Shown: positions 23,576 to 31,869 of the stretch, piece by piece | Numbering within the stretch: position 1 is the first letter of the stretch | How the letters are laid out: each line of letters starts with the position of its first letter | IMG/VR virus record: IMGVR_UViG_3300036770_008686 | Location: 62,001-126,000 of that record | Length of the DNA: 64,000 nt | Direction: 5' to 3' (one strand) | From: a virus | Notes under the pieces: model-generated | The model's input: the letters and a program-made list of their open reading frames with translations, nothing else | Databases searched by the model: none | Told to the model about the DNA's origin: nothing | Translations under genes and position numbers: made by a program

Positions 23576-24575
23576 TAATTTCCATACATTCTTCTGTCTC
23601 GTTTTCAAATAACTTTTCAAAAAAGTTTTCAATAGAATCCGGGTCTAACAAACTAATTTTCATAACATACTCTGGTATGGTTTCTTTGGTTTCTTCTTTA
23701 TAATGCTTGTAAAAAGAAAGAAGTCTTCTCCAAACTTCTGAACTAATTTGTATGTATCTTGGTTCATCCACTCTTTTATCACTAAACTGATAAACTAATT
23801 CGAGAGTCTCGGCTGGAATGTTCTGCAGCCCATGCAAGCAAATGCACTCCATTCCACCTTTAACCATTTCTTGGCATAAAACAACAAAAGTTTTGGCGTT
23901 GCATACGACTTTTGGGTTTTCGCTTCCCTCTTCATATTCTACTTTGGAGCTACCAATGGCAATGTTTCCAGAAAAATCTTCATCAGAGACAAATCTTGAA
24001 TAATCTATCTTCCAGTAAGAACTAACAGTTCCCACGCTAAGAGAATCATAAAGAGGAATAATGTCGGGAATTATCTTTTGTAGTTCGTCCTTGACCAAAT
24101 GATGCAAGGTATAAAAAGCATGTATGCTAGCACCCTGTATAATGCAGTTTAGCAATATTCTCTTGTTAATTAACTTTTGAGTCTCTTTGTCTAGATTGCT
24201 ATAGGCAACCTTTTCCTTGTTTTCGGTTTTGTTAAGATCTACATCATCTCCATTTAGATCAACATCTAAAATGTCTTCTGGTATTCCAAAAGACTCATAG
24301 ACTGCTTTTTTGGCCAGTTTCTCAAGTTCTTCTTTGTGGCCGAACTCTTTTTCAATTATATTGTGAAAAACTTGGCTTTGATAAGAAATATCAGTATTAA
24401 TTCCAAGCTTTTCAGATCTTTCTTTTACGAAATCGTATGAATTTTTACTTAAATTGTTTCCAAAATAAACAAGATTACGATTTTTCTTAAACACATGAAA
24501 GGGAGAATCGCCTTTACGGAGATTCAACCAAAAGTTTCTAATACCAGGATTAACATGCAGACTATTTTCGTACAT
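23565..24575 (-). CDS. Conserved large-phage hypothetical protein (336 aa)
   Basis: 336 aa. The N-terminal pattern FHVFKKNRNLVYFGNNLSKNSYDFVKERSEKLGINTDISYQSQVFHNIIE resembles jumbo-phage proteins of unknown function with the same (F..FGNNLS..SYE....R) core. Acidic middle (DVDLNGDDVDLNKTE). No catalytic motif. It starts inside the 40-aa Pro-rich gene's last codons (14-base overlap). Confidence 0.8.
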   Translation of the reverse strand: MYENSLHVNPGIRNFWLNLRKGDSPFHVFKKNRNLVYFGNNLSKNSYDFVKERSEKLGINTDISYQSQVFHNIIEKEFGHKEELEKLAKKAVYESFGIPEDILDVDLNGDDVDLNKTENKEKVAYSNLDKETQKLINKRILLNCIIQGASIHAFYTLHHLVKDELQKIIPDIIPLYDSLSVGTVSSYWKIDYSRFVSDEDFSGNIAIGSSKVEYEEGSENPKVVCNAKTFVVLCQEMVKGGMECICLHGLQNIPAETLELVYQFSDKRVDEPRYIQISSEVWRRLLSFYKHYKEETKETIPEYVMKISLLDPDSIENFFEKLFENETEECMEIISQ

Positions 24576-24684
24576 TTTTAGGCTCAGGCATCACAGAAGG
24601 TTTTGGACTCTTAAATGGATCTTGTTTAGGAGGACTCTTTTCAGGAGTTTTTACAGGCGTTTTTACTGGCATTGTTGTGGGCAT
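24562..24684 (-). CDS. Proline/lysine-rich small peptide (40 aa)
   Basis: 40 aa of Pro, Lys and Thr repeats (PVKTPVKTPEKSPPK), probably disordered. ATG 24684 with CGGAG six bases upstream, and an exact CGGTACGT element 24 bases upstream. It reads into the start of the next gene, so it may serve as a translational leader for it or act as a small linker protein. Confidence 0.65.
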   Translation of the reverse strand: MPTTMPVKTPVKTPEKSPPKQDPFKSPKPSVMPEPKNVRK

Positions 24685-24708
24685 TTTATTTTCTCCGATG
24701 GACCAAAA

Positions 24709-24716
24709 ACGTACCG
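24709..24716 (-). promoter_or_regulatory. CGGTACGT element
   Basis: Exact copy 24 bases upstream of the Pro-rich gene and just after the terminator at 24747-24790. It is therefore at the very start of a transcription unit, which fits a promoter or an element near the transcript start. Confidence 0.6.
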
Positions 24717-24746
24717 AGTTTATTTTTTTATTTTTAGTCAAATAAG

Positions 24747-24790
24747 CCACAACCCTCTTTAGGTGTTAACTTCTCTAAAGAGGGTTGTGG
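24747..24790 (-). terminator. Terminator after the HTH regulator
   Basis: Long perfect arms (24747-24760 and 24777-24790, C/A-rich to G/T-rich) with a 16-base loop, beginning 13 bases after the stop of the 25054-24803 gene. The following T content is modest. Confidence 0.75.
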
Positions 24791-24802
24791 CAAAAGAACA
24801 AA

Positions 24803-25054
24803 CTATTTATTTTTCTTTAGGGTCTCTAATATTTTTTTTGCTTTTTCTACAATATTAGATTCTCTTCCCTTAGAAAAACTTCTTAGTTCAACTCCGCCTT
24901 TTTTAAGTTTATTAGCACGTATACTCACCGCACTGGGTTTAATTCCAAGAAAATTCGCAACGTCAGACACTTTCGCAAAGCTCTCATTTTGATATGCCTC
25001 GAGAAATTTTTCAAGAGAAACATTCTTCTTACCAGACTTTTTTGTAGTAGCCAT
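24803..25054 (-). CDS. Small HTH DNA-binding regulator
   Basis: 83 aa, basic. Residues 25-60 (ESFAKVSDVANFLGIKPSAVSIRANKLKKGG) form a helix-turn-helix with the usual V.D.A..LGI...AVS.R...L pattern. It is preceded by a sigma70-like promoter and a perfect palindrome downstream of the -10 box, as expected for an autoregulated repressor. It is encoded alone and followed by a terminator. Confidence 0.85.
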   Translation of the reverse strand: MATTKKSGKKNVSLEKFLEAYQNESFAKVSDVANFLGIKPSAVSIRANKLKKGGVELRSFSKGRESNIVEKAKKILETLKKNK

Positions 25055-25083
25055 TTCAACGCTTTCCTTTTTCTAGGGAACTT

Positions 25084-25100
25084 GTTCACAACGTGTGAAC
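25084..25100. promoter_or_regulatory. Palindromic operator candidate GTTCACA-N3-TGTGAAC
   Basis: A perfect 7-bp inverted repeat with a 3-base center, located 8-24 bases downstream of the -10 box and 30 bases before the HTH gene's ATG. The position would let a bound dimer block transcription. The HTH protein itself is the natural candidate to bind. Confidence 0.6.
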
Positions 25101-25107
25101 TCAAAAA

Positions 25108-25135
25108 ATACTATGCTTGGGTCCCGTAATGTCAA
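25108..25135 (-). promoter_or_regulatory. Sigma70-like promoter of the HTH gene
   Basis: Minus strand TTGACA (25135-25130), a 16-base spacer, TAGTAT (25113-25108). The -35 is a perfect consensus. Faces the HTH gene and lies back-to-back with the TATA-type start of the plus-strand kinase-like gene. Confidence 0.65.
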
Positions 25136-25172
25136 GCGATAAAAATATTTTATTTTTTATATATAAAATTGT

Positions 25173-25910
25173 ATGTTTAAATCTTTTGTTCTTAAGAAAA
25201 AAATTAAAAAAATTAAAAATGCAATAAAAAACTTAAGCTTAGAAACAATAAGTGAAAAAGTAGACATCAATATAGTAAAAGATATATGGAAAGACAACAA
25301 AGTAATATATTGGTTAAAATCTAATGGAATAGAAATAGTTACGCCACCTCCATATTCACTTGGAGGAAGTGGAATTGCCTATTTTTTACCAAATAACATG
25401 GTTGTAAAAATAACAGATGATATAGTAGAAGCAAATGTAGCAAAGATGCTTATAAAATCTAAAATAAAACATACAATGATAGATGTTGTTAAAATTAATA
25501 ACTTATATTTAATACTTCAACAAAAGTTAGACTTAAAAAAAACTTCAGAAGATATGAAAACAGCAGCCGATCTAGTTACCGTTATGATAGACGACAACTC
25601 CTTAGAAGAGTTTCCTGATAACAAAGAACTACTAAAAAATATGTGTATAAAAACAATAAAAGAAAACAACTTTCCAATTTCTATTCTAGATAAAATGCTT
25701 TTAATAATTGATACTCTAAAAGAGATAGAAAAAACAACAGGATATTTTCATGACGATGCAGGTCCTACAAACATAGGAACAAAAGATGGCAAAACATATG
25801 TTTTTGACTTAGGTCCAAATAAAACAAAAAGCTACAACCCTATGGAAAGGATTAAAAAAATAAAAACAAAAAGAGAAAAGTTAGGATTAAGCGATCACGA
25901 ATTTGAGTAA
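25173..25910 (+). CDS. Protein-kinase-fold phosphotransferase
   Basis: 245 aa. Kinase landmarks in order: Gly loop SLGGSGIAYF (residues 62-71), catalytic Lys79 in VVKI, Glu86 in DDIVEAN, catalytic loop YFHDDAGPTN (Asp194/195, Asn200), and metal site FDLGPN (Asp212). All key residues are present, so it is probably active. It could phosphorylate a host protein or a small molecule. A TATATAAA box ends six bases before the ATG. Its end overlaps the GT2 gene by 24 bases tail to tail. Confidence 0.82.
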   Translation: MFKSFVLKKKIKKIKNAIKNLSLETISEKVDINIVKDIWKDNKVIYWLKSNGIEIVTPPPYSLGGSGIAYFLPNNMVVKITDDIVEANVAKMLIKSKIKHTMIDVVKINNLYLILQQKLDLKKTSEDMKTAADLVTVMIDDNSLEEFPDNKELLKNMCIKTIKENNFPISILDKMLLIIDTLKEIEKTTGYFHDDAGPTNIGTKDGKTYVFDLGPNKTKSYNPMERIKKIKTKREKLGLSDHEFE

Positions 25911-26873
25911 TTTTTCAAATAAATAATTCAAGTAGTTTTCTACTTTGGAATTCTCTTCTGCACGTATAATAAATTTTATAATCTGCTCTGAGCTAAAGTA
26001 GCTATTAGCAGTAGTATTAAAATCAAAAAAATAAAATAAATTCGATATTTTTTCAAAGTTATTGCTTGGTTTAATATTCAATTTTGTTTTAGGCAAAATA
26101 CTAGATTTTAAAGAGTTTATCTTCTGCTCGGGGCATAAGAATTTTTCAAAATATTTTAAGCATGCACATCTTTCAAGATATCTTATATGAAAACTATTAC
26201 CTAAACTTTTTTTTGACGAATTTTTTTCATGATAATAAACTCTATTTTTTATCATTCCTCCTTTTCCAAGTTCATTGTCACAAATTGTAATACCAACAAT
26301 ATTATCTTCACAACCCCAACCTTCTTTATCGAATGGAGTAAACTCTGGAAAAGGGGATTCTAATAAGACATTCTTTTTGAAAATTCCATATTGGGTTAAT
26401 GCTATTTTGTTTTGACTAATTTTATTTTTTTTTAAACAAAGGTTACGATTATCTTTTGAATATAAAAGGCAAACGTCTTTTAAAGATATCTCTTTTTCAA
26501 GAGTAGTAGAAAAAGAATAATTTTTTGTATAATTTTTATAATCATATCCTAAATATGCGAAATCATTATTATTAGCCATAAATTTATACATACACTCAAT
26601 AGAATTTATTATAGGAACTATATCGGCATCCAACAACAAAACGTAATCATGCAAAGAGTGTCTAACCATATAGTTTCTTGCAAAAGATATACCTGTATTT
26701 GTTTTGCTTAGTGTTTTTTGAATGTCTAGTTTATCCAGATACTCAGTCGAACCATCGTTAGAATTTTGGTCGTAAACAATAATTTCATTTTCAATTTTTA
26801 GTTTTGATAATATCTCTATTGTTTTTTTTAATGTATTTAAACAATTCCAACTCAGTATACATATACTTACCAT
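25887..26873 (-). CDS. Family 2 glycosyltransferase
   Basis: 328 aa. GT-A fold of family GT2: SICILSWNCLNTLKKTIEIL, IVYDQNSNDGSTEYL, NTGISFARNYMV, DXD motif LLLDADIVP. The N-terminal 120 residues are the nucleotide-sugar domain, and the C-terminal half is Lys/Asn-rich. Encoded opposite to the rest of the island, sharing an 18-bp divergent promoter with the sulfotransferase. Confidence 0.92.
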   Translation of the reverse strand: MVSICILSWNCLNTLKKTIEILSKLKIENEIIVYDQNSNDGSTEYLDKLDIQKTLSKTNTGISFARNYMVRHSLHDYVLLLDADIVPIINSIECMYKFMANNNDFAYLGYDYKNYTKNYSFSTTLEKEISLKDVCLLYSKDNRNLCLKKNKISQNKIALTQYGIFKKNVLLESPFPEFTPFDKEGWGCEDNIVGITICDNELGKGGMIKNRVYYHEKNSSKKSLGNSFHIRYLERCACLKYFEKFLCPEQKINSLKSSILPKTKLNIKPSNNFEKISNLFYFFDFNTTANSYFSSEQIIKFIIRAEENSKVENYLNYLFEKLLKFVIA

Positions 26874-26891
26874 TTACGTTATAATATAGTC
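26874..26891. promoter_or_regulatory. 18-bp divergent promoter
   Basis: The whole gap between two divergent ATG codons. TATAAT ends six bases before the sulfotransferase ATG, and on the other strand TATTAT ends seven bases before the GT2 ATG. There is no room for an SD, so both mRNAs would be leaderless if these boxes are used. Confidence 0.5.
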
Positions 26892-27491
26892 ATGATTATT
26901 CATAAAAACAAAATTATTTTTATTCACATACCAAAAACAGCAGGCTTCTCGATAGAAAAATTTCTATATGGAAGAGAACTAGATTCATCTTTTTTTTATG
27001 AAGATATAGTGTATGGCTTAAAAGATGGAAAATACACACAGCACCTAGAATATAGTAGTATCAAAAATTACTACAAAGGCAAAGAAAATATAGAAAAGTA
27101 TTTTAAATTCACATTTGTTAGGAACACATGGGACAGGCTGTTAAGTGCTTATTCCTATTTAAATCCAAATCCAAATAAAGAAAGTTTTTGTAATTATTTA
27201 AAGAAAAAATGTAAAAATTTATATAGAATGAGCGAATGTGATCACTATAATAATCAAATAAGATATATTTTTAATAATAATCAAAAATTTTTAGATTTTA
27301 TAGGATTATTTGAAAACATACAAGAAGATTTTAAAAATCTATGTAATAAAATTAATATTGAGTATAAACCATTACCAATAATTAACAGCTCTAAAAGAAA
27401 AGATTATAAAGAATATTATGACGAAGAAACGATAAATATTGTTAAGGAAACTTACAAAGAAGAAATAGAATACTTTGATTTTAAATTTTAA
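26892..27491 (+). CDS. Sulfotransferase
   Basis: 199 aa. The PAPS-binding 5'-phosphosulfate loop is FIHIPKTAGFSIE and the 3'-phosphate site is FVRNTWDRLLSAYSYL, both hallmarks of the carbohydrate/tyrosine sulfotransferase superfamily. Probably transfers sulfate from PAPS to a glycan made by the neighbouring glycosyltransferases. First gene of a dense plus-strand operon. Confidence 0.93.
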   Translation: MIIHKNKIIFIHIPKTAGFSIEKFLYGRELDSSFFYEDIVYGLKDGKYTQHLEYSSIKNYYKGKENIEKYFKFTFVRNTWDRLLSAYSYLNPNPNKESFCNYLKKKCKNLYRMSECDHYNNQIRYIFNNNQKFLDFIGLFENIQEDFKNLCNKINIEYKPLPIINSSKRKDYKEYYDEETINIVKETYKEEIEYFDFKF

Positions 27492-27519
27492 AAAAGAAAA
27501 ACAAGGAGGTTTTAAAAAA

Positions 27520-28260
27520 ATGAAAATACTAGCTTACTATACTCATGGGTTTTCAAATGAATTTTTACCCATACTAAGACTATCAATAAGAAGCTTGAGA
27601 AAGTACAACAAGATAGACACCTTAGTATTATGTGATGAGCAATTTGAAAAAGATTGTAAGGCAATGGGAGGAATAGAAACTTTAAGCTTAAAAAATTCAA
27701 AAAAACCCGAGGATGCTTCAATGCACAAACTATCTGTTTTTTCTTTTGAAGAAATAAAAAATTACGATAAAGTAATTTTTATAGATAGCGACATAATAAT
27801 AGATGTTAAATTAAATAAAATAATAGAAAAATGTTTAGATGAACAAAAACTATACGCTTGCTCAGAATCAAATGATATCTCTTTACACAGAAATTTATAT
27901 TGGTCGCTAGAAAACTACACAGAAAAAGAAATGGAATTTTTTAAAAAAAATAAAATTTATGTATTTAATGCAGGGTGTTTTGTATTTACTCCAAATCAAG
28001 AATTTAAAACACACTTTCAAGAAATAAAAAATATTATAAAAGAACATAAAGGAAGCTACTTTTATGAACAATCATTTATGAATTTTTATTTTAATAAAAA
28101 AAATCTAGTAGACTACTCTGTTTTAAATGAAAAAAACTATATATTGCATGCGAATGGAGATAAAAAATATAGAAATTCAATAGTGCACTTTTGTGGAAAT
28201 CCTGGGGTTGCGGCAAACAAATTAGAAAGAATGAAAAAATATTTATCTACAATAAAATGA
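27520..28260 (+). CDS. Glycosyltransferase, GT8/glycogenin-like
   Basis: 246 aa from MKILAYYTHGFSNEF; perfect SD AAGGAGG eight bases upstream. DXD motif is VIFIDSDIIID, and a later YEQSFMNFYF and HFCGNPG carry typical GT8 C-terminal metal/substrate residues. Transfers a sugar from a nucleotide donor to an unknown acceptor. Confidence 0.85.
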   Translation: MKILAYYTHGFSNEFLPILRLSIRSLRKYNKIDTLVLCDEQFEKDCKAMGGIETLSLKNSKKPEDASMHKLSVFSFEEIKNYDKVIFIDSDIIIDVKLNKIIEKCLDEQKLYACSESNDISLHRNLYWSLENYTEKEMEFFKKNKIYVFNAGCFVFTPNQEFKTHFQEIKNIIKEHKGSYFYEQSFMNFYFNKKNLVDYSVLNEKNYILHANGDKKYRNSIVHFCGNPGVAANKLERMKKYLSTIK

Positions 28261-28889
28261 AAACAAAAATAATAAGTTTTTACGCAGACATAGAGAATAG
28301 AAATTACTATAGCCTTTGCGGGCAAAAGTTAAAAGAGTCTCTTGAAAAATTCAACATAGAACACGAGATAGAAGAAATAAACTCATCTAACGACTATATG
28401 TTGAATTGCTTAAAAAAGCCTGGCTTTATACTCAAAAAAATACTTGATTGTAAAAAACCTTTAATATGGGTTGACGTGGATACAGATTTTAGATCTCCAT
28501 TTGAAGATTTTGATAAAAATGATTGTGATATAGGGTTTTGTAGTGATACAGGGGATGTAGAGGGTGTAAAGGCCTCTCCAATATATTTTAATTATAACGA
28601 GAACGCTTTGCTTTTTTTAAATAAATGGAAAGAAGAATGCGAAAAAGCCGTAATAGAAAAAAAAACAGAATTAGATCACGATGTAATAAAATACATACTA
28701 TTGCCAGAATTTAATAACAAAATAAAAATAAAAATATTATCAGAAAACTTTATAGATTTTTATAACGGAAAACACATAAAGAGTAGATTATCAAAAAATT
28801 TTGTAACAAAAAACTTAGCACACAAAAAAATAAAAGAAATAAATAGATACAGAAAAGGCTTGAGTAAAAAAGAATATAAAAGCTTATAA
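28257..28889 (+). CDS. Glycosyltransferase with DXD motif
   Basis: 210 aa from MKTKIISFYADIEN (ATGA overlap with the GT8 stop). LIWVDVDTDFRSPF provides a DXD; ELDHDVIKYILLPEF resembles the acceptor-side segment of nucleotide-diphospho-sugar transferases. No signal or membrane segment. Confidence 0.8.
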   Translation: MKTKIISFYADIENRNYYSLCGQKLKESLEKFNIEHEIEEINSSNDYMLNCLKKPGFILKKILDCKKPLIWVDVDTDFRSPFEDFDKNDCDIGFCSDTGDVEGVKASPIYFNYNENALLFLNKWKEECEKAVIEKKTELDHDVIKYILLPEFNNKIKIKILSENFIDFYNGKHIKSRLSKNFVTKNLAHKKIKEINRYRKGLSKKEYKSL

Positions 28890-28899
28890 AGAGGAAAAA

Positions 28900-29595
28900 T
28901 TGTTTTACGAAAAAGAAAAACAAAAAGAAATATTAACCAAAAAACTACTCAATAAGGAGTTTTTTGCTTTAAATAGATTTGGAGAAGGGGAAGTAAGAGT
29001 AATAATGAGCGGAGGAACAGGAGTATACTTGAGATGTATAGCAAAGTCATCTATAAGGGAATGGGAATACAATCCAAAAGAAGACAAGTACTTATACGAA
29101 CAATTATGTGAAAGCTTTTATTATAAAGAAGAAAACTACATAAAAGCATCGGTTGGTGGTGGCAAAAAAAATCAAGAAGAGTTTGTAAAAAAAAGCCTGC
29201 CAAACGAAGAGTTATTTACCACGACATACTTTTATGGAGATGACTATTACAATGATTTTTTCGAAACATACCTTCCTTTAATGCAGAAATATGAGTCCAT
29301 AAACTTTGTGTGTTCTAAACTGGCAAATTATAAAAATGTTAATATAAATTTTAAAAATGTCTACAATAGTTTTGAAATATCGAACGCATGGAAACAAAAA
29401 GAAGAAACTAAAAAAGTAATAGAAGAAATAAGCAAAACAAAAAATTCTGTATATATTTTTTCTGTAGGTTTTAATTCCAAAATAATGATTAAAAAGCTTT
29501 TCCAAGAAAACAAAAACAATGTGTATTATGACTTTGGTGCAAATTTAGACATAAAGCTATATGGAAGAAAAACAAGAGGGAAACACATGCCATGA
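28900..29595 (+). CDS. GT-D fold (DUF1792-like) glycosyltransferase
   Basis: 231 aa, TTG start at 28900 with GAGG upstream. FALNRFGEGEVRVI near the N-terminus and VYIFSVGFNSKIMIKKLFQEN...YDFGANLD near the C-terminus match the DUF1792/GT-D pattern (R-x-G-D/E-G-E; G...K.L......D.G). It overlaps the next gene by ATGA. Confidence 0.78.
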   Translation: MFYEKEKQKEILTKKLLNKEFFALNRFGEGEVRVIMSGGTGVYLRCIAKSSIREWEYNPKEDKYLYEQLCESFYYKEENYIKASVGGGKKNQEEFVKKSLPNEELFTTTYFYGDDYYNDFFETYLPLMQKYESINFVCSKLANYKNVNINFKNVYNSFEISNAWKQKEETKKVIEEISKTKNSVYIFSVGFNSKIMIKKLFQENKNNVYYDFGANLDIKLYGRKTRGKHMP

Positions 29596-30215
29596 ATATT
29601 TTTGTAGAGTATTTTAACCATAAAAATGAAAGAAGAAAAAGTGAAATAGATAAAACTCTTATTACAAATATTAATTTTAATTATATAAATAAATTTTATG
29701 TATTCTCTAATAAAGAAGATTCAGAAGAAGTTAAAAAATTAAATTTTAATAAAAAAATAACAAACGTCATAACAGAAGAAAGATGTACCTTTCAATATAT
29801 TTTTGACTTTGCAAACTCGGTTTGTGGAGAAGAAGAAATTAACATAACAATGAATAACGATATAATATTAAGCAAATCATTTAGCAATGTTAAAATTCCC
29901 AAAGAATGCTTTTTTGCAATAAGTAGATGGGAAAGAAACAACAACAATCATCCTTTTTGCTACAGAACTTGTGATTCCCAAGATTTGTGGATTTGGAGAG
30001 GAAAAAACAAAATGAAAGAATGTAACTTTTATTTCGGAATACTTGGATGCGACAACAGAATAGTACACATAGCAGAAGAATGCGGATATATAACAAGAAA
30101 CCCAGCATACACATATAGATGTCACCACAACCACGAATCCAAAGTAAGAATAGGTTCTAATGATGCAAGCCTAAGATTAAAAGGCCCATATAAAAAGGTT
30201 TGTCCATGTCATTAA
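29592..30215 (+). CDS. Glycan-processing protein with SQDLWIW/CDNRI motif
   Basis: 207 aa. NITMNNDIIL followed by FFAISRWE...CDSQDLWIW...FYFGILGCDNRIVHIAEECGYITRNPAYTYRCHHNHES resembles a domain repeated in glycosyltransferase clusters of viruses and bacteria (SQDvW.., GcDn.., NPs...HH.H). Metal-binding His cluster at the end. A glycosyltransferase role is inferred from motif and context. Confidence 0.8.
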   Translation: MNIFVEYFNHKNERRKSEIDKTLITNINFNYINKFYVFSNKEDSEEVKKLNFNKKITNVITEERCTFQYIFDFANSVCGEEEINITMNNDIILSKSFSNVKIPKECFFAISRWERNNNNHPFCYRTCDSQDLWIWRGKNKMKECNFYFGILGCDNRIVHIAEECGYITRNPAYTYRCHHNHESKVRIGSNDASLRLKGPYKKVCPCH

Positions 30216-30877
30216 AAGTATACACATTTTACACAGACAGTCACAAAAAGCTACTAGAAGAATACTTTATACCCACCTTTAATGAAACAAATAGCGATTT
30301 AAGTTTAGAAGTAAAAAAATTTGAACAAAAATGCAGTTCTGGAAACTATATGTCAAGTGGTTGGTATCAAATAATGATGAACAAGGTGGATTATATTCTA
30401 TCTAGCATAGATGAATCATGGGGAAAAGTTTTTATACACGCAGATTGTGACATTGTTTTTTTTGGATCTATAAAAGAAGATATCTTACAACAAATGGAAG
30501 AAAAAGACATAGCAGCTCAAAATGATGGAAATGAAATTTGTTGTGGATTTTTTGCCTGTAAGGCAAACGAAAAAACAAAAAGTTTATTCGAGCAAGTAAA
30601 AAAAGAGATGAATGAAAAATTCAATGATCAACAAGCAACAAATAAATTAGTCAAAAAATATGTATCGTATAAATATTTAAACGAAAGATACTATAGCATA
30701 TACAGAAATACAAATAAAAAAGTCTGGGAAAAGGGTGTGAATATAAATGAAAAAGAAATTCCAAAAGAAATGCTTGTATATCATGCAAACTGGACCGTTG
30801 GTGTTGAGAACAAAATAGAACTTATGAATAAGGTTAAAAAAATTATCTATGATAATAGAAAAAAACACAATTTATAG
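30206..30877 (+). CDS. Nucleotide-diphospho-sugar transferase
   Basis: 223 aa from MSLKVYTFYTD. FIHADCDIVFFG is a DXD-type site and EICCGFFACKANEKT plus NDQQATN match the PF03407-like family (DXD, then DQ). The start overlaps the preceding gene by ten bases. Member of the same operon. Confidence 0.82.
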   Translation: MSLKVYTFYTDSHKKLLEEYFIPTFNETNSDLSLEVKKFEQKCSSGNYMSSGWYQIMMNKVDYILSSIDESWGKVFIHADCDIVFFGSIKEDILQQMEEKDIAAQNDGNEICCGFFACKANEKTKSLFEQVKKEMNEKFNDQQATNKLVKKYVSYKYLNERYYSIYRNTNKKVWEKGVNINEKEIPKEMLVYHANWTVGVENKIELMNKVKKIIYDNRKKHNL

Positions 30878-31784
30878 CAAGATAAGCGATTTGAGATCCT
30901 ACATATGTAGCGACATTTGTGAAAATCCAAAAAAAATATATGAAGAAATAAAAAAATTAGAAAATAATTTAATGGAAGGAGAGGTAAAAGTTCCCGAGGA
31001 GTTTAAACCCAAGATTAAAGTAACATATCCTCCGGAAAATTACTCTATATTTGAAGATTGGGTATCGGACAACTATACATCTAATTTTAGTAGAAAATAC
31101 CTACCTATTCACTGGACGAGCTATCATGTTAATAATAAATATGGAACAATAAAATCAGTAGTAAAAAGACTGCAGGATTATGTCGATAGCTTGCCCAGAA
31201 ATGAAAAATATTGGACAATTTGCCAATATGACGACGGAGTTTTAATAGACTTCAAAGACTTAGATATTTTAGTTTTTAGTATGAGTAAAAAGCTAGGGGT
31301 GGAGATTCCTTTGGTCTGTATGCCACATTCCTACAATCAAGAGAATAAAAAAAACATATTTGCTTCATTTATAGGAAAAGAAACACATCCAATAAGAAAG
31401 CATGTGCTAAATATTAAAAATTCAAATTATTATATATCAAGAGAAAATCACAATATACAAAAATATTGTGAAATAATGAGCAGATCAATATTTGGTTTGT
31501 GCCCCAGAGGTTATGGATTAAATAGTTTTAGAACATCAGAGTGTATGCAATATGAAACAATACCAGTTTACATAAGCGATGAATTTATAAGTGTTTTTGA
31601 TGCTGATTTTGAAGATTATGGAATAAAAATAAATCAAAAAGAAGCAGACAAAATTGAGCAAATACTAAATAATGTTACAGAAGAAGAAATAGAAAAAAAA
31701 AGAAAAAAAATAAAAGAATATTACAGTAAATATTATACTTATGAAGGCATGATTAAAAATATAGAAAAAAAATTATATGAATAA
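30849..31784 (+). CDS. Exostosin-like (GT47) glycosyltransferase
   Basis: 311 aa. SRSIFGLCPRGYGLNSFRTSECMQYETIPVYISDE is the exostosin/GT47 signature (F.LCPRG.G..S.R..E......PV). N-terminal part contains MPHSYNQENKKNIFASFIG. GT47 enzymes build heparan-sulfate-like and plant glycans, and such genes are uncommon in phages. Overlaps the preceding gene by 29 bases and the duplicated start region of the next. Confidence 0.88.
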   Translation: MIIEKNTIYSKISDLRSYICSDICENPKKIYEEIKKLENNLMEGEVKVPEEFKPKIKVTYPPENYSIFEDWVSDNYTSNFSRKYLPIHWTSYHVNNKYGTIKSVVKRLQDYVDSLPRNEKYWTICQYDDGVLIDFKDLDILVFSMSKKLGVEIPLVCMPHSYNQENKKNIFASFIGKETHPIRKHVLNIKNSNYYISRENHNIQKYCEIMSRSIFGLCPRGYGLNSFRTSECMQYETIPVYISDEFISVFDADFEDYGIKINQKEADKIEQILNNVTEEEIEKKRKKIKEYYSKYYTYEGMIKNIEKKLYE

Positions 31785-31869
31785 AATAGAATTAAACACA
31801 GAAAGAATGCTGGGGTATGGTTTATATGAATAAAATAGAATTAAACACAGAAAGAATGCTAGGGTATGG
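31773..31869 (+). repeat. Tandem duplication of a gene-start region
   Basis: Two 48-bp copies (31773-31820 and 31822-31869) with one mismatch. Each covers TTATATGAATAA, the ATG and the first 13 codons of the methyltransferase. The upstream copy encodes an 18-aa peptide whose stop again overlaps the true start as ATGAATAA. Confidence 0.92.
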
